A stretch of DNA of 64,000 nucleotides, taken from contig NZ_CP109444.1 of assembly GCF_036227225.1 (NCBI RefSeq), positions 10,769,501 to 10,833,500 of the forward strand, read 5' to 3'. Origin of the DNA: Streptomyces sp. NBC_01478. Its GTDB lineage: Bacteria; Actinomycetota; Actinomycetes; Streptomycetales; Streptomycetaceae. Positions 45,198 to 52,183 of the stretch are shown in pieces. A program made the translations under genes and the position numbers. The stretch's first letter is position 1; each line of letters begins with the position of its first letter. The notes under the pieces are model-generated. The model was given only the letters and a program-made list of their open reading frames with translations, was not told the DNA's origin and did no database searches.

Positions 45198-46154
45198 TTA
45201 CTTGATTCCGGTGAAGCTGATGGAGCTGACGATGCGGCGCGCGAACGCTCCGAAGAGGACGAGCATCGGGAGCGCGGCGATGAGGGTCGCCGCCATCAGG
45301 CCCGACCAGTCGTAGCCGGTCTGCGGGGTCTGCGAGCGGAAGATGGCCAGCGCCACCGACAGCACGCGCGAACTGTCGCTGTAGGACACCATCAGCGGCC
45401 AGAAGTAGTCGTTCCAGGACGTGATGTACGTCAGCACGCCCAGCGTCAGGACCGGCGTGGACGCCATCGGCAGCAGGACCCGGAAGAAGACCTGGATCTT
45501 GCCGGCGCCGTCGAGCAGGGCAGCCTCCTCGACCTCGCGCGGGATGTTCATGAAGAACTGCCTGAGGAAGAACACCGCGAACGGCGTCATGAACATCGTC
45601 GGCAGCGAGATCCCCAACAGGGTGTCCACCAGCCCGAGTTGCTTGATGAGGACGAAGTTCGGCAGCAGCGTGAAGATGGCCGGCACCATCAGCCCGGCCA
45701 GGAACAGCCCGAACACCCGGTCCCGGCCGCGCCAGCGCAGCCGGGCGAAGGCGTAGGCGGCCATCGCGGAGAAGAACACCTGGCCGACGGTGACCAGGGT
45801 CGAGACGATCACCGAGTTGAGCAGATAGCGCCAGAACTTCAGTCCGCCGCCCGAACCGCCCTGTGCGATCGCCTCCTTGGTCGACTGGAGACCGAGGGCC
45901 CGCTCGAAACCGCCGGTGGTGAAGTCGACCGGCAGCGGGTCCGAGGGGTGGGCGGCGAGCCCGGTGTTGGTGGAGAGCGCGGTGCGCAGGATCCAGTAGA
46001 AGGGCAGCAGGGTGACCAGCATGATCGCGGCCATCGCGATCCAGGCGGCGACCTTGCCGACGGAGGGCCGGGGCCGGGACGGCCGTACGATCTCCTGCTG
46101 TGCCGTAGGCGTAGGGGTGTTGGGCACATTGGGCGTGGTGGTCAGGGTGGCCAT
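45198..46154 (-). CDS. Sugar ABC permease, MalG-like
   Basis: 318 residues with six membrane segments. The EAA motif is present as EEAALLDGAGKIQVFFRVLLPM. It ends 10 bp before the lipoprotein gene. The first roughly 60 residues are cytoplasmic and Pro/Thr-rich. Confidence 0.93.
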   Translation of the reverse strand: MATLTTTPNVPNTPTPTAQQEIVRPSRPRPSVGKVAAWIAMAAIMLVTLLPFYWILRTALSTNTGLAAHPSDPLPVDFTTGGFERALGLQSTKEAIAQGGSGGGLKFWRYLLNSVIVSTLVTVGQVFFSAMAAYAFARLRWRGRDRVFGLFLAGLMVPAIFTLLPNFVLIKQLGLVDTLLGISLPTMFMTPFAVFFLRQFFMNIPREVEEAALLDGAGKIQVFFRVLLPMASTPVLTLGVLTYITSWNDYFWPLMVSYSDSSRVLSVALAIFRSQTPQTGYDWSGLMAATLIAALPMLVLFGAFARRIVSSISFTGIK

Positions 46155-46169
46155 GTCGACTCCTTCCGG

Positions 46170-47087
46170 TCAGCCGAGGTCGGTCTGGCCGGCGCGGGTG
46201 ATCCGGTACTGGAGGAACGTGATCGCGCTCAGCACGATCAGCAGGGCCACGGACATCGCGGAGGCGTAGCCGAACTGGAAGCGCCCGAAGGCGGAGCCGT
46301 AGATGTAGTACTGGAGGACGTTCGTCGCGTTCGCCGGGCCGCCCGCGGTGGTCACCGCGACCGTGTCGAACACCTGGAACGAACCGATCACCGTCATGAT
46401 CAGCACGACCGCCAGGACCGGCCGCAGCAGTGGCATCGTGATCCGCCAGAACATCCGCCACTCGCTCGCGCCGTCCACCTTCGCGGCCTCGTACATGTCG
46501 TTCGGGATGGCCTGGAGCCCGGCGAACAGCAGGAGCGCGGTGTAGCCGACGTGCCGCCACACGTTGATCAGGGCGATCGTCGGGATCGCCCAGGTCTTGT
46601 CGGCGAGGAAGGGGATGTGGTCGAAGCCGAGCCCGCCGATGATCTCGTTGCCGATGCCGAGCTGGGTGTCGAGGATCCACAGCCAGACGATGCCGGCGAC
46701 GACGTTCGACATCAGGTACGGCGTCAGCACGATCCCGCGCAACAGGGCGGACTGGGTGAGCCGTTGGAGCAGGACCGCGATGGCGAGGGCCGCCACCGTC
46801 TGGACGCCGATGTTGATGAACACGTACTCGACGGTGACCCGCAACGACGACCAGAAGATGGGGTCGTGGACCATCCGGTCGTAGTTGTCGAGGCCCACCC
46901 ACTTCGCCGGTGTCAGCAGGTTGAAGCGGGTGAAGCTCAGATAGATGCCCCGCAGGGTCGGCCAGAGCAGGAAGACCAGGAAGCCCAGCAGGGCCGGGGC
47001 GATGAAGACCGCCGCGAGCCGTCCGTCGCCCTCGTCTTCACGGGCCCGCGGCCGGCGGGTCGGGGGACTGCTTGAGGCGATGGTCAT
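46170..47087 (-). CDS. Sugar ABC permease, MalF-like
   Basis: 305 residues, six membrane segments, with EAA motif YEAAKVDGASEWRMFWRITMPLL. It is the first gene of the operon, which runs permease, permease, binding protein, dehydrogenase. Its start is 41 bp from operator site 1 at 47129, consistent with control by the divergent ROK regulator. Confidence 0.93.
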   Translation of the reverse strand: MTIASSSPPTRRPRAREDEGDGRLAAVFIAPALLGFLVFLLWPTLRGIYLSFTRFNLLTPAKWVGLDNYDRMVHDPIFWSSLRVTVEYVFINIGVQTVAALAIAVLLQRLTQSALLRGIVLTPYLMSNVVAGIVWLWILDTQLGIGNEIIGGLGFDHIPFLADKTWAIPTIALINVWRHVGYTALLLFAGLQAIPNDMYEAAKVDGASEWRMFWRITMPLLRPVLAVVLIMTVIGSFQVFDTVAVTTAGGPANATNVLQYYIYGSAFGRFQFGYASAMSVALLIVLSAITFLQYRITRAGQTDLG

Positions 47088-47128
47088 CTGGAGACTCCCT
47101 TGTCTGAGACGGCTCGTCCTCGCGGCAC

Positions 47129-47149
47129 TTACTTTCGTCGCGAAAGAAT
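47129..47149. promoter_or_regulatory. ROK operator, site 1
   Basis: Contains CTTTCG-TCG-CGAAAG, a perfect 6-bp inverted repeat, within the element TTACTT-N8-GAAAGAA. Next to the permease operon start. Confidence 0.75.
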
Positions 47150-47212
47150 CCGGGCGTCAAGAGCTGGGCACAGATCTGTTTCTTCTCGGTTCGCGGCCGT
47201 ATGGTGATCCTG

Positions 47213-47233
47213 TTACTTCCATGACGAAAGAAA
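47213..47233. promoter_or_regulatory. ROK operator, site 2
   Basis: Same 21-bp form as site 1 (TTACTT at one end, CGAAAGAA at the other), matching it at about 15 of 21 positions. It is 84 bp, eight helical turns, from site 1 and 25 bp before the ROK start. Confidence 0.7.
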
Positions 47234-47258
47234 GAAACCTTGTGGGAGTGTGACCCTC

Positions 47259-48419
47259 ATGACCACACGTGCCGCCAGTTGGCAGCCGCTGAGCCCCGGT
47301 GAACGCTCGGTGGCGATCGAGGTGCTCGTCCACGGCCCGCTGTCGCGCACCGAGCTCGCGCGGCGGCTCGACCTCTCGGCGGGCAGCCTCACCCGCCTCA
47401 CCAAGCCGCTCATCGAGACCGGCCTGCTGGTCGAGGTCCCCGACGGCGGCGGCCCGGCCGAGGTCCGCCAGGGCCGCCCCTCACAGCCGCTCGACGTGGT
47501 CGCCGAGTCCCGCACCTTCCTCGGCCTCAAGCTCACCGAGGACATGGTCTACGGCGTCGTCACCACCCTCAGGAGCGAGATCGTCGCCCGCCTCGACCGG
47601 CCGCTCACCACGCACGACCCGGACCAAGTGGCCGATCTGCTCGCCGAGATGACCGGCGAACTCACCGCCGCCTTCCCCACGCTCACCGGCATCGGCATCG
47701 GTGTCGGCGGTCTCGTCCAGGACCGTGCCGTGGTGGGGGAGTCGCCCTTCCTGCGGTGGAGCGACGTCCCGCTGGCCCAACTCGTCGAGGAACGCACCGG
47801 GTTGCCGGTCGTCGTCGAGAACGACGTGGCCGCCCTCGTCGAGGCCGAGACCTGGTTCGGCGCCGGGCGCGGCCTCGACCGCTTCGTGGTCCTCACCATC
47901 GGCGCGGGCATCGGCTACGGCCTCGTCCTCGGCGGCAAGCGGGTGCCGTACGCGGAGGAGGACCGCGGGTTCGGCCGCCACTGGATCCTGAATCCCAACG
48001 GCCCGATCACCCCCGCGGGCCAACGCGGCAGCGCCGTCTCGCTGTTGACCATCCCCAGCATCCGCTACCAGATCCGGGCCGCCACCGGACTCGACCTGAC
48101 CTACGAGGAGATCCTCGCCCGCGCCGCCGCCGGTGAGCCCATGCCCTCCCGCGTCGTCGACGAAGCCGCCCGCGCGCTGGGCACGTTGGTCGCCCAGATC
48201 GCCAACTTCGTGCTCCCGCAGAAGATCCTGCTCGCCGGAGAGGGCGTCGGTCTGATCGACGTGGCCGGCAAGACGGTGGACGACACGCTCCGCGCCCACC
48301 GGCATCCGCTGGCCGCCCCGCTCGACGTGGAGACGAAGGTCTCCGACTTCCACGACTGGGCGCGTGGCGCAGCGGTGTTGGCGATCCAGGTGCTGGTGCT
48401 CGGTGTGGCCGAGGTGTGA
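47259..48419 (+). CDS. ROK-family transcriptional regulator
   Basis: 386 residues from ATG 47259, with GGGAG 10 nt upstream; GTG 47250 is too close to it. An N-terminal HTH (LSRTELARRLDLSAGSLTRLTKPLIETGLL) precedes the sugar-kinase-like ROK domain (IGIGVGGLVQD, VENDVAALVEAETWFGAG, VVLTIGAGIGYGLVLGGK). The normal zinc-binding CGCxxxGCxE segment is replaced by FGRHWILNPNGPITPAGQRG without Cys. It is divergent from the sugar operon and should repress it. Confidence 0.9.
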   Translation: MTTRAASWQPLSPGERSVAIEVLVHGPLSRTELARRLDLSAGSLTRLTKPLIETGLLVEVPDGGGPAEVRQGRPSQPLDVVAESRTFLGLKLTEDMVYGVVTTLRSEIVARLDRPLTTHDPDQVADLLAEMTGELTAAFPTLTGIGIGVGGLVQDRAVVGESPFLRWSDVPLAQLVEERTGLPVVVENDVAALVEAETWFGAGRGLDRFVVLTIGAGIGYGLVLGGKRVPYAEEDRGFGRHWILNPNGPITPAGQRGSAVSLLTIPSIRYQIRAATGLDLTYEEILARAAAGEPMPSRVVDEAARALGTLVAQIANFVLPQKILLAGEGVGLIDVAGKTVDDTLRAHRHPLAAPLDVETKVSDFHDWARGAAVLAIQVLVLGVAEV

Positions 48420-48530
48420 ATTGCGTTACAGGGCTTGACAGATGACGTGATCAGCAACACGGTCCGTTATGTCCGGTTCACTCGTGATTACTCACATCGC
48501 CTTCACCTTGGGCGACGTATGCTTCACACC

Positions 48531-48704
48531 ATGTCCACCAGCGTTGAATCAGCCACCGAGCGATCGGCAGCCGAGGTCAACGAGGAGATCAGGGCCCTGT
48601 GGCTCCGATCGGGCGGGACACTGAGCGCCCAACAGCGCGAGGAGTACAGGCGGCTCGTCATGGAGTGGGCCGCCGCAGCTCCGCAGTCGGCCGAGGCGGC
48701 CTGA
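48531..48704 (+). CDS. Small hypothetical protein
   Basis: 57 residues from ATG 48531. It is acidic then helical (REEYRRLVMEWAAAA), with no membrane segment. TATGCT at 48518-48523 lies about 8 bp before the ATG, so the mRNA could be leaderless. Function unknown. Confidence 0.55.
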   Translation: MSTSVESATERSAAEVNEEIRALWLRSGGTLSAQQREEYRRLVMEWAAAAPQSAEAA

Positions 48705-48854
48705 GAGTCGCCGTCGGCCGCCGCAGGTGTCCGTTGTCGGTATCCCGTCCCGGCCTTCCTCGTGACCCTCGGCCCAGCCGGTCGAGCCCCTTTCGACCCG
48801 ACCGGCCCCATCAACCCAATCGACCGGTCCAGCCGGTCGAACTCCCTTGAGTGA

Positions 48855-50222
48855 TCAGCCCCACATCGCCGAGTAGTGCCGCTGGAAGGCCTTGCGGTCC
48901 TGCTCGGCGCGGATCCAGCGCGTCGCCACCAGCGCGATCAGACTTCCCGCGATGACCAGCAGACCGGGCCCCACGTTCTTCGGGTCCGTGAGCCGGGACG
49001 CCAGTGTCGTCGACCCCGACGTGGTGTTCGTCGCGGGCGCCGACGTCCCGGGCGTCGCCGCACCGGCGGCCGCCGCGCCGTCGGCGGCCGAGGCGGACGG
49101 AGCGGGCGAGGCCGCCGTCTTCGGTGCCACCAGCAGCTTCACGTTCAGCGCGGCCAGCGCCTTGGTCAGCGGCTGGAAGAACGTCGTGCCGCCCGCCGTG
49201 CAGTCACCGCTGCCGCCCGAGGTCACGCCCAGCGCGATCCCGTTGGCGAACAACGGACCGCCGCTGTCGCCCGGTTCGGCACACACCGTGGTCTGGACGA
49301 GACCGGTGACCGTGCCCTCGGGGTAGTTCACCGTCGCGTTGAGCGCGGTCACCTCGCCGTCGTGCAGCCCGCTGGTGCTGCCGCTGCGGAACACCTTCTC
49401 GCCCACGGCCGCGTCGGCCAGGCCCGTGATGGTCACCCCGCTGCCGTTGCCGATCGCGACCACGTCCGCGCCCTCGCCCGCCGAACCGCTCGCGTACTGC
49501 ACCAACGAGAAGTCGCTGCCGGGGAAGTTGTCGGAGACCGTCTTGCCCAACTGCTGGTCGCCCTGGTTGTTGGCGAACCAGATGGACCCGACCGGCCCGC
49601 AGTGCCCGGCCGTGAGGATGAAGTCGGTCTGGCCGTCGGTCACGTTGAAGCCGGCCGAACAGCGCCCGCCGGTCGACAGGATCGGCTGCGCGCCGTTGAT
49701 ACGGGTCGTGAACTTGCCCTGCGTGCGCTGCATTTCGACCGAGGCGCCGATGCTCTTCGCGACCTTCGTCATCGCGGTCCAGGCCGTGGCCGAGACGCTG
49801 CTGTCGGCCTCCACCAGCACCCGGTTGTTCCGGTAGTCCATCGCCCACGCGGTGCCCGGCACCTTGGGCGCCGAACTCAGCGTGGTCGCGGCCGAGTTCA
49901 GCTCGTTCATGCTGTACTTCACGACCTTCGCCTCGGCGCCCGCCTTCGTCACCTCGGCCGCGGTCTTCGCATCGGTCACCGCGACGACCGTACGGCCGCC
50001 GGAATCGACCCAACTGCCCGCCGTGCGGGCCGCACCGAGCTTCGCCGCCAGGGCGGAACCCTTGTCCGCGGGTGTCTGCGGCGCGCTGAGCGTGGCGGCG
50101 GACGTGCCGGAAGAGTCGCTGGCCATGGCCGCCTGAGTGACCATGGCACCTCCCAGCAGGAGTCCGCCGACGGCCGTCAACCGTGTGACGCGCCGGATGA
50201 CCCGTCGTCGTGCGTGCCTCAT
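48855..50222 (-). CDS. Membrane-anchored S1-family serine protease
   Basis: 455 residues, GGGAG upstream of the ATG. A signal peptide covers about 1-33. A pro-region precedes a chymotrypsin-like domain with His207 in LTAGHCG, Asp237 in DFSLV and Ser320 in PGDSGGPLF. An Ala/Ser/Thr-rich linker (about 365-410) leads to a C-terminal membrane helix (about 418-436, GPGLLVIAGSLIALVATRW) and a basic cytoplasmic tail. It should be tethered to the outer face of the membrane. It is a paralogue of the free protease at 2373. Confidence 0.92.
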   Translation of the reverse strand: MRHARRRVIRRVTRLTAVGGLLLGGAMVTQAAMASDSSGTSAATLSAPQTPADKGSALAAKLGAARTAGSWVDSGGRTVVAVTDAKTAAEVTKAGAEAKVVKYSMNELNSAATTLSSAPKVPGTAWAMDYRNNRVLVEADSSVSATAWTAMTKVAKSIGASVEMQRTQGKFTTRINGAQPILSTGGRCSAGFNVTDGQTDFILTAGHCGPVGSIWFANNQGDQQLGKTVSDNFPGSDFSLVQYASGSAGEGADVVAIGNGSGVTITGLADAAVGEKVFRSGSTSGLHDGEVTALNATVNYPEGTVTGLVQTTVCAEPGDSGGPLFANGIALGVTSGGSGDCTAGGTTFFQPLTKALAALNVKLLVAPKTAASPAPSASAADGAAAAGAATPGTSAPATNTTSGSTTLASRLTDPKNVGPGLLVIAGSLIALVATRWIRAEQDRKAFQRHYSAMWG

Positions 50223-50439
50223 GCCTGGCTCCCGAACCCCGAACGTGCGGTGACGACACCGCGGGGCCCTCCGGTCGTTGAGTGCCCTTCCTCCATACGT
50301 GGCCCGGCACCGTCCTGTTCACCGAACAGCGGACCGGCTTCGGCCGCTACGGCCAACGGGCGTGCCGCAGGGCCGAGTTGGCCTCGGTGCTGTCCCGCCG
50401 GAGCCCGCTGCTCCTCGCCCCGGCTGCCATGATGACCCG

Positions 50440-51198
50440 ATGCGTGTGCTGATGCCGGTCCCCGACCACGACTTCGACGTCACCGAGGTGGCCGTGCCCT
50501 GGCGGCTGCTCACCGACGCCGGGCACGAGGTCGTCCTCGCCACCGAGCGCGCCGGGACCCGCCCCGCCGCGGACCCCCGGCTGCTGACCGGCGTCCTCTT
50601 CGGACAGCTCGGTGCCGAGGACGAACCCAAGCGGTTCTACGAACAGCTCACCCGGGCACCGGAGTTCGGCGCCACCGTCGCCTGGGCGGACCTGGACGTG
50701 ACCCGCTTCGACGGACTGCTGCTGCCCGGTGGACACGCGCCCGGCATGCGCCAGTACCTGGGATCTCCCGAACTGACCGGCAAAGTCGCGGAGTTCTGGG
50801 GACTGGGCCGCCCGGTCGGCGCGATCTGCCACGGCGTCCTCGTGGCGGCCCGCACCCAGGACCCGGACACCGGCCGCAGCGTGCTCGCCGGACGCCGTAC
50901 GACCTGTCTGCCCAAGTACATGGAACGCACCGCCTACTTGACCACCGCCTGGCGCCTGGGCCGCTACTACCGCACCTACCCCGCCTATGTGGAGGACGAG
51001 GTGCGGGCCGCCCTCGACGACGCGGACACGCAGTTCGAACGCGGCCCCAGGGAACTCACCCGGCGCGGCACCGCGAGCGACGACACGCACGCGTTCGTCG
51101 TACGGGACGGCAGCTATCTGTCGGCGCGCTGGCCCGGAGACGCCTACCTCTTCGCCCGCGCGTATCTCGACCTGCTACGGGCACCCGCGGGTGCTTAG
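50440..51198 (+). CDS. DJ-1/PfpI-family protein
   Basis: 252 residues from ATG 50440. The nucleophile is Cys130 in GAICHGVLVAAR, and DGLLLPGGHAPGMRQYLGS is the family segment before it. Members are chaperones, deglycases or amidotransferase-like hydrolases; which applies is unknown. It heads a short run of same-strand genes. Confidence 0.88.
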   Translation: MRVLMPVPDHDFDVTEVAVPWRLLTDAGHEVVLATERAGTRPAADPRLLTGVLFGQLGAEDEPKRFYEQLTRAPEFGATVAWADLDVTRFDGLLLPGGHAPGMRQYLGSPELTGKVAEFWGLGRPVGAICHGVLVAARTQDPDTGRSVLAGRRTTCLPKYMERTAYLTTAWRLGRYYRTYPAYVEDEVRAALDDADTQFERGPRELTRRGTASDDTHAFVVRDGSYLSARWPGDAYLFARAYLDLLRAPAGA

Positions 51199-51208
51199 AC
51201 TGCCGACC

Positions 51209-51595
51209 ATGGACGAGACCCCGCTGGACCGGCTCGGCACGAGCCAGTACCTGCTGATCACGAGCTACCGCAAGAACGGCTCCCCGGTCGCCACCCCGGT
51301 GTGGGTGGTCCGCGACGGCGAGACACTCGGTGTCTGGACGGTCGCCGACTCCTGGAAGGTCAAGCGCATCAGGGCCCGCGCCGATGTCCTCGTCGGCCCC
51401 TGCGACCTGCGCGGCAACCCGACCGGCAACCAGGTCCCCGGCACCGCCGAGATCTGCGACCCCGAGACCACCGCCCACTTCCGCACCCTCATCAAGCGCA
51501 AGTACGGCCTCACCGGCCGTCTCACCCTCCTCGGGAGCCGCCTGCGCCGAGGCCTCGACGGCACCGTCGGCATCCGCGTGACGCTCGCACCCTGA
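51209..51595 (+). CDS. PPOX-class F420/FMN-dependent oxidoreductase
   Basis: 128 residues of the split-barrel fold: LITSYRKNGSPVATPVWVVRDGETLGVWT, then KVKRIRARADVLVGPCDLRGN. The pattern is that of small deazaflavin- or flavin-binding reductases in actinobacteria. It starts 10 bp after the DJ-1 gene. Confidence 0.87.
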   Translation: MDETPLDRLGTSQYLLITSYRKNGSPVATPVWVVRDGETLGVWTVADSWKVKRIRARADVLVGPCDLRGNPTGNQVPGTAEICDPETTAHFRTLIKRKYGLTGRLTLLGSRLRRGLDGTVGIRVTLAP

Positions 51596-51632
51596 GGACG
51601 AACCCCTTGCCCACTCAACCCTGGGAGTGCCC

Positions 51633-52103
51633 GTGGACCCCGCGCTGACCCCGGCCGAGCTGCGGCTGCGGCAGGAGCGGGTCGTCTTCGCCCGGATGCG
51701 CAGCACCCAGGACCGGGTCGCCGACGCGATCACCGCGTTCGCCGGCACCATGCTCTTCGTCTATCTGCACGCGCTGTGGTTCGCCGTCTGGATCGCCCTC
51801 AACGAAGGGCTCCTCGGCCACGTCGGCATCTTCGACCCGTACCCCTACGGGCTGCTCACGATGATCGTCAGCCTGGAGGCCATCTTCCTGTCGACCTTCG
51901 TCATGGTCAGCCAGAACCGCCAGGCGGCCCGCGAGAACGTCCGCGCCGACCTCGACTTCGAGACCAACCTCCGCTCCGAGGTGTGGTCCGCCCACATCGG
52001 TGCCGCGCTGGGCCTCGACCCCCGCGAGATCGAACAACGCGTCCAGGAACTCCTCACCGAGAACCGCGCCAAGATGAACAGCGGGACGCAGAAGCCGAGT
52101 TGA
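51633..52103 (+). CDS. DUF1003 membrane protein
   Basis: 156 residues from GTG 51633 with GGGAG 5 nt upstream (GTG 51627 is in frame). Two or three membrane segments, including VADAITAFAGTMLFVYLHALWFAVW, PYPYGLLTMIVSLEAIFLSTFVMVSQNRQ and the conserved N/Q/R-rich DUF1003 run. The cytoplasmic ends are charged. Function unknown. A strong terminator follows. Confidence 0.9.
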   Translation: MDPALTPAELRLRQERVVFARMRSTQDRVADAITAFAGTMLFVYLHALWFAVWIALNEGLLGHVGIFDPYPYGLLTMIVSLEAIFLSTFVMVSQNRQAARENVRADLDFETNLRSEVWSAHIGAALGLDPREIEQRVQELLTENRAKMNSGTQKPS

Positions 52104-52123
52104 GCATCCGCAGGACACAACAG

Positions 52124-52157
52124 GAAGGGGCCGCAGCTCTCGCGCTGCGGCCCCTTC
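52124..52157. terminator. Strong bidirectional terminator
   Basis: Perfect 13-bp stem GAAGGGGCCGCAG / CTGCGGCCCCTTC, 8-base loop, between the DUF1003 and secreted hydrolase genes. Confidence 0.9.
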
Positions 52158-52183
52158 ACTTCGTACGGCGGTACGGCGTTGTG

